Source: an uncultured Verrucomicrobia subdivision 3 bacterium (GTDB lineage: Bacteria; Verrucomicrobiota; Verrucomicrobiia; Limisphaerales; UBA11358). Taken from it: DNA of 64,000 nt. Location of the stretch: assembly GCA_903875465.1 (NCBI GenBank), contig CAIQWB010000089.1:18110-82109 (forward strand), given 5' to 3'. Below the pieces are notes generated by a model. It had not been told where the DNA came from. It saw nothing but the letters and a program-made list of their open reading frames with translations, and did no database searches. Position numbers and translations under genes: made by a program. Shown in pieces: positions 44,608 through 52,583 of this stretch (the first letter of the stretch is position 1; each line of letters begins with the position of its first letter).

Positions 44608-46926
44608 TCAAAACGGGGTGGGGCTCAAATACAGCTGGTAATCCTTGATCCGCCCATTGACCGAGTCCTGCCGGGGCAGCAGGCGCACCCCGGTGAGGGA
44701 GCGCTCCCCGCCCAAGTCGAGCACGAGGGTGTGGGGATGCGCCGTGTGCGGGGCGCTCCACAAGCTGTGCCAGTATGATTCAGGATCCCCATCGAAAACA
44801 TTTTCGGCCAGATCGCCCTCGGCAAAATTCTCCTCGCTATCCACATAAATCACTTTCCAATCCTTGTGGGAAACCACCTGGCCATCGGCATCCAGGGCAT
44901 CCAGTTCGGCGAGCGTCGTGAAATCATCCCCGTTATGCGATGACAGTGCTTGCAAACAGAGGTAGCGGGCGGAAGTGGCGGGGAAACTGATCGTCTGCGC
45001 GGTGCGAATATCAGCCAGAGTGCCGGCTTTCACCAAGGCGGCTGGCGTCAGCGTGGGTTGCTTCTGGGGACCACGCACCGTGGCGGTGACATCCGGGTTA
45101 AGCACGTCCAAGACGGGGGCAGGCAGGCCAGCCACGCTGGTGACATTATCCTTGATTTGCTCAAACACCACCACATCGTTGGCCCCTTTTTTCAACCATA
45201 CCCCCGGCACATAAAGGGTCTGCTGCGGGCCGATGTACCAATAGCGACCCAAATTGTGACCGTTGATAAAGACAATCCCCTTGCCCCAGCCACGCATGTC
45301 CAAAAAGGCGTCGCCGGGCAGGGCCAGGTCAAAGGTGCCATGATGCACCGCCGGTGCGAGCGCGTTGGCGCCGGGTTTGAAGGTCAATGAGGCAACCTCG
45401 TTGAAGGGAAAACGGTACATTTCCCAATTGGTCAATTCCCGATCGTCCAGCCGCACGGAGCCGATGATTCCCTTGTGATTGCGCGGCAGTTCACCGCCGT
45501 AGTTAATCCGGCCGCCATTCTCAACCAGGATGTCAAGGGTACCCGACGTATTGGTGAGGACCAGCGGCAGGGAATCCTGCTTGTGGCGGCGATCAAGGGT
45601 GCCAATGCGGTGGCCATCCAGACAAACCACGGCATAATCCCGCAATTCCTTGATTTTGAGCGTGGCGTTGGCGGGGCCCGCCAGTTGGGTGCGATAGAGG
45701 ACGTAACCGTAGCCTTGGTCGAGGTCCTCAAAACTGAGCGGATTCGCGGCTTTGACCGGAGTGCCCAGGTGGTCGAACAAACTCGCGGATTCGGTCAGTT
45801 CGACTTTTGGAATGATGGTCACCGGCGGCGTGGCGGGGACGTCGGGCAGGACTTCGCCCGGGGCGAGGTGCCGCTGGAAGGCCTCCCGCAGGGCGAAGAA
45901 TTTTTTAGTGGGCCGGCCGGCTTCATCAATCGGCGAATCATAATCATAACTGGTGGGCTGCGGCTGAAAGTGGCCGCCGTAATTGGCCCCGGACATAAAG
46001 CCAAAGGAAGTCCCGCCGTAAATCATGTAGTAGCAAAAAGAAACACGGTTCGTCAGTTTCCATTCAGTTTCTTCAATCAAACCATCGATCCCAACCCGGG
46101 CGTGCGCCTCACCCCAGTGATCCAGCCAGCCGGGGTAAAATTCCGGGACAAACCATGGGCCAGTGGGACGGTATTTGCCCACTTCCTTCATGATTTCCGG
46201 TCCGCCGCCACCGTTTAACCCGGGCAAGGCATCCGGTAAATGGCCGCCTTCCATCATGCGCCCCCCGCCATCCGCAGTGAATAACGGCACGTCAAATCCA
46301 GCAGCGCGATCCAAGTCACGAATCTTGCCCATGTAAACGTGGTCCTGGCCATAACTTCCGTATTCATTTTCCGCCTGGACCAGGATGATTGGGCCGCCAT
46401 GAGTGATCTGCAAGGGGGCCAGTTGTTCGCCGAGCTTTTTCAGATAGGTGCCGGCCGCCTGTAGGAAGGCGGGATCCTGGCTGCGCACTTTCAACCCTGG
46501 CTGCTTGAGCAGCCACCACGGATATCCGCCAAACTCCCATTCGGCGCAGCAGTAGGGACCGGGCCGCAGGATGACCCACAAGCCTTCCTTTTGGGCCAGC
46601 CGGACGAACTGGGCGATATCTGCGTCTCCGGTGAAATTAAATTCACCGGGGCGGGGTTCGTGCTGGTTCCAAAAAACGTAAATCGAAACCGTGTTCAGAC
46701 CCATGGCGTGGATCATGCGGAGGCGGTCGGCCCAATATTCGTGAGGCACCCGCGCCGGGTGCATTTCCCCGGCTTTGATCTGGAACGGTTGGCCATCCAG
46801 CAGAAAATCCTGGTCGCCGATGGCAAACGTGGACGCGGCGCGCGCGGCCGGCTGACCGGCGGCCAGGAGCAGGGCGGCGGCAAAGGTGAGGCCAAAGCGC
46901 CGGAAGCGAGTCATTTTTGGAATCAT
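44608..46926 (-). CDS. Secreted GH35 beta-galactosidase with short C-terminal discoidin-like module
   Basis: The protein has 772 aa from the ATG at 46926 (a signal peptide follows; an ATG at 46914 is also possible). The GH35 barrel starts at IKAGEMHPARVPHEYWADRL, with acid/base Glu188 in QAENEYG and nucleophile Glu262 in VPEFYPGW. Jelly-roll domains follow (VFINGHNLGRYWYIGPQ). The last ~120 residues resemble an F5/8-type (CBM32-like) module, AENVFDGDPESYWHS and GVRLLPRQ, but the protein ends at YLSPTPF where such modules usually continue for ~40 residues. That suggests truncation of the 3' end. GH35 removes terminal beta-galactose from glycans. Confidence 0.91.
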   Translation of the reverse strand: MIPKMTRFRRFGLTFAAALLLAAGQPAARAASTFAIGDQDFLLDGQPFQIKAGEMHPARVPHEYWADRLRMIHAMGLNTVSIYVFWNQHEPRPGEFNFTGDADIAQFVRLAQKEGLWVILRPGPYCCAEWEFGGYPWWLLKQPGLKVRSQDPAFLQAAGTYLKKLGEQLAPLQITHGGPIILVQAENEYGSYGQDHVYMGKIRDLDRAAGFDVPLFTADGGGRMMEGGHLPDALPGLNGGGGPEIMKEVGKYRPTGPWFVPEFYPGWLDHWGEAHARVGIDGLIEETEWKLTNRVSFCYYMIYGGTSFGFMSGANYGGHFQPQPTSYDYDSPIDEAGRPTKKFFALREAFQRHLAPGEVLPDVPATPPVTIIPKVELTESASLFDHLGTPVKAANPLSFEDLDQGYGYVLYRTQLAGPANATLKIKELRDYAVVCLDGHRIGTLDRRHKQDSLPLVLTNTSGTLDILVENGGRINYGGELPRNHKGIIGSVRLDDRELTNWEMYRFPFNEVASLTFKPGANALAPAVHHGTFDLALPGDAFLDMRGWGKGIVFINGHNLGRYWYIGPQQTLYVPGVWLKKGANDVVVFEQIKDNVTSVAGLPAPVLDVLNPDVTATVRGPQKQPTLTPAALVKAGTLADIRTAQTISFPATSARYLCLQALSSHNGDDFTTLAELDALDADGQVVSHKDWKVIYVDSEENFAEGDLAENVFDGDPESYWHSLWSAPHTAHPHTLVLDLGGERSLTGVRLLPRQDSVNGRIKDYQLYLSPTPF

Positions 46927-47023
46927 ATTATTATAAGTTAAGCAGGGGACGGGGTAAAAATAAAGTGGGAGGCAAGCGGCTGACCACAATTAGTTTCAAA
47001 AAGGCAGGGCATGATCAGGCTTT

Positions 47024-50000
47024 TCAAAGAATGGGCGCGCGTGGTTCGGCCGCCCGGAGTCCCAGATTGCCATGCCGATGGTAGTCGATGCTGATACTTT
47101 GCTCGCGCACGTACCACAGCATTTCCAGCCGGCCCGCAGCGGAAACGGGCGTGCTAAGCACACAACCACCGGCTTCGTTGCCGGCGTGCAGCACGCTAAG
47201 GGGCACACGTTCCGCAGCCGCATAACGGACGCGGTCGGTCTGGCCGGCCACAATCACGGCGGCAAGTTCGTCGTCGGTTTCCTGGACGACTGGGAAGGTT
47301 TGGGCCAGCTGAGGCAAGAGCACGGCAGCGGGTTCCATCCCATCAGCGGCCAGACTTATGGTCACGGCACAGCCGGTGATATGGGCGGCCAGCACCCGGG
47401 CGTAGATATCAAAGGGGTTGTCGGCGGGATGCAAGCGGATGCGCACCCGGCCGCAAGGCAGATAACGACGCAGATTGTCCTGGCCCAATAGTTGGAAGGC
47501 ATCCTGTTCCCGGCCAAATTCCTCACGGCGGGCCGTTTCATAACTTAGGGCAGCGGCGGCAAGGCGGTCCGCTGCGGGATGGTTTTGCTGGTGCAATACC
47601 GCGCACAGCCTTGCGGCGACCGGGTCGGACGGCGGCCCCGCCGGGGGAACGGCCGGGCCGTCGGTGAAATTCATGAATTGGGCAACGTAATTGGGTCCAC
47701 CCGCTTTCATGCCGGCTCCAAAAACGGATTTGCCCTGGCCACCGAATGGCTGGCGCAACACCATGGCACCGGTGGTCGGGCGGTTAATATACAAATTACC
47801 CGCCCGGACGTGATTCCGCCAATAATCCCATTCCCGTTCATCGAGACTCTCCAGGCCGCTGGTAAGTCCAAAACCGGTTTGGTTTACCAAGTCCACGGCT
47901 TCGGCCAGATTGACGAAGCGCATCACGGCCAGCACCGGGCCGAAAAATTCGGTCAAGTGGGTGAAACTGCCCGGCTGCACACCGTACTTGATGCCGGGGG
48001 TCCAGAGGCAGGGGTTGCCGGGGATGGCGGCAGGCATGAGGGCCCACTCCTCGCCGGGTTCCAAGACCTTGAGGGCCAATTCCAAATTCCCCCGGGGCGG
48101 CCGGATCAGCGGGCCCATTTTGGTGGGCAGTTCCCAGGCCGAACCCACTTTGAGGCTTTGTGCGGCCTCGCACAGATTGCGGCGGAATACCGGGTCGTCG
48201 TACACCTCGTCCTGCAACAACACCAGCGAGGTGGCAGAACATTTTTGACCCGCGTGCCCGAAGGCGGATTGCAAAATGTGTTTGATCGCCTGATCGCGGT
48301 CCGACACAGCGGTGACAATCGTGGCATCCTTGCCGCCGGTTTCGGCAAACAGGCGCAGCCGCGGGCTGGCCCGGAGCATGGCCAGGGCCGTTTCGGTGCC
48401 GCCCGTGAGAATAACCGCATTGACCAGCGGGTGGGTGGTTAGCAAATGGCCGGCATCCCGGCCGGCGCAGGGGGCAAATTGCAGGACGTTTTTCGAAATG
48501 CCGGCGCGCCAGAAGCACTGGCATAATTCCCAGGCGACCAGCACCGTGTCGGACGCGGGTTTGAGGATCACGGTGTTCCCCGCCGCAAGGGCGGCGGCGA
48601 TCCCCCCACACGGGATGGCAATGGGAAAATTCCAGGGAGAAACGACCACGACCACTCCAACCCCGCGCGCCTGGAGGGCCGGCTGTTCCTGCCACCACCG
48701 GGCGTTATCCCGGTAAAATTCCACAAAATCAACCGCTTCGGAAACCTCCGGATCCGATTCCGACAGCGTCTTGCCGCCATCGGCCAGCGCCGCGCCCATT
48801 AAATCACCCCGGGCTGCCCGCAGGTTTTCCGCGACCCGGCCGAGGACGGCGCGCCGGTCCGCCGGCAATAATTCCCGCCACCGGTCCGGATCGGCGGCGG
48901 CGACGGCCACCGCCTGGGCCACATCGTCGGGACTGGCCTGGCGGTACTTGCCCACGACCATGCCGGGCCGCGAAGGATCGAGGCACTCGCGAATGGTCCG
49001 GTCCTGCCAGATATCCCGGCCACCAACCACGAGGGGGATTTCCACGGCTTTTGTTCCGTATAGCGGCAGCCATTGGGCGATGATTTGGCCCGCCCATTCG
49101 CCATTGTGCGGCAGGGAAAAATCGGTGTCCGGTTCGTTGACCAGCTGCGGCCAACCGTTGGCCACCGCGCGACTGGGAGGCGGGGGTAACTGGCGGTTTT
49201 GCCAGCGCCGCGGACGGCTGGCAACGCCGGACTGGGCTTCAAACGCGGCGAGAAAGCCCTGTTCCAAGTGTTGCCATTCCGGTGTGCCCACGTGAATCTT
49301 AAAGGCGTGGCGCAGGAAATTATCCGCACCGGTGTTTTCGTCCAGCCGCCGGACCAGGTAGCCAATGGCGCTGATGAAGTTTTCTTTTTTGCAGGCCGGC
49401 GCGTAGAGCAGCAGATTACGGGTAAGCTCAAACAAGGCCCGGCGCTGATGGTTGGCCATGCCTTCGAGCATTTCAAATTGCACATGATCCCAGGCATTAC
49501 CTCCGCCCGCCAGCACCAAGCCATAAGCCACATCGAACAGATTGTGCGAGGCAATGCCGACGTTCATGGCGGCCAGGTTTTCCGGTTTAAACAGCTCGTG
49601 CAGCAAGCGTTTGTAGCTGGCGTCGGTTTCCAGTTTGGTTTGATAGGGGGCTTGCGGCCAGCCGCGCACGGAGGCTTCGACCCGCTCATTTTCCAAGTTG
49701 GCGCCCTTGACCAGCCGGATGGTGATGCGCCCGCCGCCGGCGGCCACGCGCTGCCGGGCCCAGGCCTGCAATTGGAGCAGCGTTTCAAAGGAGTCAGGAA
49801 TGTAAGCCTGGAGGGCGATACCGGCCTGAATCTGGTTCAGCCCCGGCCGGTCCAGCGTGCTCATGAAAGCGGCGGCGGTCAGTTCCTTGTCCCGGTATTC
49901 CTCCATGTCGAGGTAGATAAATTTGGGCACCACCCGGCCGTCGGGTCGCGTAAACCGGGCGCGATCCGCCGTGAGGAACAATCGTTCCAAGCGGTCACAC

Positions 50001-50650
50001 AGAACATTAACCGTATGAGCGCGGGCGAGGGGGGAAATTTGCGGGTAAAGCGTGGAAATCTTAATGGAAACCACCTCGGTTTCGGGCCATTGCAAGCTTT
50101 CCAAATATTGTTGCAACCGCCGGCTGGCCTCGGCTTCGCTCAGGATGGTTTCGCCGAGGAAATTCACGTTCATGCGCACACCTTCCTGCGTGCGGGCGGA
50201 CAGATGCCGGACGAGTAATTCGCGTTCCCCCGGCAGAATCACATTCGCCGTCTCCCGCTGCATATGCTCCTTCACCAGTGGGAGCGCCACACCGGGCAGG
50301 TAACTGCCGAACGATTGGAACCCTTGCATCAACGCGCGGTCCAGCGGACCAAAAAAGCTCGGCACCCCCTGAACCTCAAGAATGTGCACCAGGTGCTCGA
50401 CCGCGCGTTGCGGGTTGCCCGTACGAAAGGCCTGATCCGTAATCTGAACCAGGGTTGCCTTGTCGGTTGGTTCCTGGAGCAAGCGGTCCAGCTCGGCCTG
50501 CTGGCGCTTTTCCAAAACCGTCTGCAAGGTGGTTGCGCGCTGCTGGAGGTAACGAGCCAGGGAGAGGGCTTGTTGAACCGCGATGGGATATCGCGAATTT
50601 GCGTCTGGCTGGAAGCCCGCTAGTAATTCTTCAAGCTGACTAAATTTCAT
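47024..50650 (-). CDS. putA: Bifunctional proline dehydrogenase/glutamate-semialdehyde dehydrogenase
   Basis: This 1208-aa protein joins an N-terminal PRODH barrel to a C-terminal ALDH domain. The FAD-linked barrel shows KISTLYPQISPLARAHTV, YLDMEEYRDKELTAAAF and LVKGANLENERVEA. The ALDH part carries VVSPWNFPIAIPCGGIAAAL, ETGGKDATIV and catalytic Cys804 in HAGQKCSATS. It oxidises proline to P5C and then glutamate. An extra C-terminal ~170 residues, as in long PutA proteins, follows the active ALDH. No N-terminal DNA-binding RHH domain is seen, so it is not a trifunctional self-repressor. The neighbours do not suggest a pathway partner. Confidence 0.94.
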   Translation of the reverse strand: MKFSQLEELLAGFQPDANSRYPIAVQQALSLARYLQQRATTLQTVLEKRQQAELDRLLQEPTDKATLVQITDQAFRTGNPQRAVEHLVHILEVQGVPSFFGPLDRALMQGFQSFGSYLPGVALPLVKEHMQRETANVILPGERELLVRHLSARTQEGVRMNVNFLGETILSEAEASRRLQQYLESLQWPETEVVSIKISTLYPQISPLARAHTVNVLCDRLERLFLTADRARFTRPDGRVVPKFIYLDMEEYRDKELTAAAFMSTLDRPGLNQIQAGIALQAYIPDSFETLLQLQAWARQRVAAGGGRITIRLVKGANLENERVEASVRGWPQAPYQTKLETDASYKRLLHELFKPENLAAMNVGIASHNLFDVAYGLVLAGGGNAWDHVQFEMLEGMANHQRRALFELTRNLLLYAPACKKENFISAIGYLVRRLDENTGADNFLRHAFKIHVGTPEWQHLEQGFLAAFEAQSGVASRPRRWQNRQLPPPPSRAVANGWPQLVNEPDTDFSLPHNGEWAGQIIAQWLPLYGTKAVEIPLVVGGRDIWQDRTIRECLDPSRPGMVVGKYRQASPDDVAQAVAVAAADPDRWRELLPADRRAVLGRVAENLRAARGDLMGAALADGGKTLSESDPEVSEAVDFVEFYRDNARWWQEQPALQARGVGVVVVVSPWNFPIAIPCGGIAAALAAGNTVILKPASDTVLVAWELCQCFWRAGISKNVLQFAPCAGRDAGHLLTTHPLVNAVILTGGTETALAMLRASPRLRLFAETGGKDATIVTAVSDRDQAIKHILQSAFGHAGQKCSATSLVLLQDEVYDDPVFRRNLCEAAQSLKVGSAWELPTKMGPLIRPPRGNLELALKVLEPGEEWALMPAAIPGNPCLWTPGIKYGVQPGSFTHLTEFFGPVLAVMRFVNLAEAVDLVNQTGFGLTSGLESLDEREWDYWRNHVRAGNLYINRPTTGAMVLRQPFGGQGKSVFGAGMKAGGPNYVAQFMNFTDGPAVPPAGPPSDPVAARLCAVLHQQNHPAADRLAAAALSYETARREEFGREQDAFQLLGQDNLRRYLPCGRVRIRLHPADNPFDIYARVLAAHITGCAVTISLAADGMEPAAVLLPQLAQTFPVVQETDDELAAVIVAGQTDRVRYAAAERVPLSVLHAGNEAGGCVLSTPVSAAGRLEMLWYVREQSISIDYHRHGNLGLRAAEPRAPIL

Positions 50651-50783
50651 GGAGCCTGGGGGGTAGGGAAATTCGATTGAGGAGTAGTTTCAGATTCGCT
50701 CCGCCGCCCTGATCAAGGCTGCAGCGGCGGCATTCATTACGAAAGGCATGGTTAATGGCTTCATCGTTCGGCGGCCCGGCAAA

Positions 50784-52556
50784 TCAATCATGTCCCGCGG
50801 CCTTCGCCGGGAGCGGCAAGGGCAAAGTGTGCCGGCGGCGGGCCTCATCGCGCACGAAAATGGGCCCGACTGCCACCCGCACATTATCGCCTTCCGCGCT
50901 GGCCCAGGCACAGTCCGGCGCGGCGGGTTCGCCTTTCCGGTGCGGATAGTAGGCGGTCACTTGCTTCAATGGCACGGGCTGGCCATTAATAAGGGGATGC
51001 CCAAAAGTAATATTCACTTGGGGAATACCGGGCTGGGGATTGGGTTGGGTACTGTAAACTTCCACAAAGGCGGAATGCCGCGCCCAATACGCAAAATCCG
51101 CGCCCTCAAACCGCAGGCTGCCAATCTCCTGCACCGCACCATCTGCGGACTTGACCCGGCAGGTGAACCAGGTGTTGGTCCGTCCATCCATGACCTCGGT
51201 GGCACCTTTTTCCACGCACCAAGTGTAAGTCCCTTTGGTCCAGGTGAAGGGCCGGCGGACACTGGCAAACTCGCCTTCATAACCGGCGCTCTCGACCAGG
51301 CAATCGTCCCCCGCCACCCGCACATTTTCCAGGCCCACAGGGGTCTTTTTGTCCGAGGACCAGCGCGAGAAAATGGCGCCATGACCGGGAAAAATTCGCG
51401 CGTGATTCGTCGCATTGCGCCAGCCATTAATGTTGGATTGCAAGCCGCCATAAAACTGTAATTTATTGATCTCCGCAATGCCGCAGGGGGAAACATACAA
51501 GTTATAGGACCCGGGAATGTCCCGGTCGATGGTCACCGGCACCTCGAGGGAAGTGAAATGTTCGACTGGGTTATTAAAATCCCACCAGATGTTTACCACA
51601 TGCCATGGACGGGGAGGCAGCTTCACTCCCGCCGCCGCGGCCATGACTTCGGGATTGGGCTGAACGCAGGATTGATCCTCGGCAGAACCGGTGGCGGCAT
51701 TTGTCAACCCGTCAAGCTGATTGATTAAATCGGCGGATAAGGGCCGGTCGGTGATGGGGGGCAGGTCCAGGCCCCGATGGTTATGGCCAAACACTGGTTC
51801 GCCGTATGCGGAGGCTAAATTCGTAAATACAGTGCCAAGCTCATTGGTGCCTCCCGCAGCCAGAAAATAAGTATCATGCAATTCCCCCCATTTACCATCC
51901 CCCCGGGCGCGGGTCAGGCACCGCAAGTGACGGGCGTCTGGCCCCATCCAAAGCCGATATAAGGCGAGTCGGGGCAACTCCGGATCCTGGCCGGAAAAAT
52001 TTTCCAAAAAGGAGTTCACACCACCGCCGAGAGTGGTGACCGAATGTTTACCGCCGTTTGGGCTGGTGATGGTGGCCACCGCGAGCCATTGGTGGCGGGC
52101 AGGGTCGAAAATAGAGTAACGCGCCGCCGTGGTGCCTGGTTCCGCACCGGGTTGCTTACACACGTAAAATTGAAAGGTCTCGTTGGTCTGCCAGTTCCAA
52201 AGCATGTGCGTGTGACCGCCCTCCCCTTCCCCACCAAAGCGACCATGGATGGTTTGCGGACCGGCGGCACTCACGACGGGGTGCAGGGTGGGAGAAGTAT
52301 CCCAAATGGAAAAGATGGTGCGGCGTTCCTGCGGGTCATTGTGCTGGATGCCGCAATACCCGCCGGCGGGCTCGCCGGGATGCCAGTTGGCTCCGCAATA
52401 ATAGGTGGTCGGCTGGGTGGCCAGCACAGTGATTTCGCCGTACAGGCAGGTGCCCTCCCCTTGCCCGGCGAGGTCCCACCAGAGATGCTGTGCCCGCAAC
52501 GGAGTGCCGCTTAACAGCCCGCCGGCAAGCATGAGTGTGAATAATTTAATTTTCAT
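50784..52556 (-). CDS. Secreted DUF3472 protein
   Basis: This 590-aa exported protein has a signal peptide ending at PLRAQ. Its first ~300 residues have the DUF3472 pattern: CGIQHNDPQERRTIFSIWDT, GGEGEGGHTHMLWNWQTNET, YSIFDPARHQWLAVATI and GGGVNSFLENFSG. The C-terminal half contains a second unit (GSYNLYVSPCGIAEI, then YEGEFASVRRPFTWTKGTYTW), giving a partly duplicated architecture. DUF3472 has no established function; related regions occur with carbohydrate-active proteins, so glycan binding or cleavage is a guess. It is downstream of the GH36-like paralogue 2 and shares its strand with two other DUF3472 proteins. Confidence 0.82.
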   Translation of the reverse strand: MKIKLFTLMLAGGLLSGTPLRAQHLWWDLAGQGEGTCLYGEITVLATQPTTYYCGANWHPGEPAGGYCGIQHNDPQERRTIFSIWDTSPTLHPVVSAAGPQTIHGRFGGEGEGGHTHMLWNWQTNETFQFYVCKQPGAEPGTTAARYSIFDPARHQWLAVATITSPNGGKHSVTTLGGGVNSFLENFSGQDPELPRLALYRLWMGPDARHLRCLTRARGDGKWGELHDTYFLAAGGTNELGTVFTNLASAYGEPVFGHNHRGLDLPPITDRPLSADLINQLDGLTNAATGSAEDQSCVQPNPEVMAAAAGVKLPPRPWHVVNIWWDFNNPVEHFTSLEVPVTIDRDIPGSYNLYVSPCGIAEINKLQFYGGLQSNINGWRNATNHARIFPGHGAIFSRWSSDKKTPVGLENVRVAGDDCLVESAGYEGEFASVRRPFTWTKGTYTWCVEKGATEVMDGRTNTWFTCRVKSADGAVQEIGSLRFEGADFAYWARHSAFVEVYSTQPNPQPGIPQVNITFGHPLINGQPVPLKQVTAYYPHRKGEPAAPDCAWASAEGDNVRVAVGPIFVRDEARRRHTLPLPLPAKAAGHD

Positions 52557-52583
52557 TTTTGGCAGGGAAGCCGAGGGGTGGTT

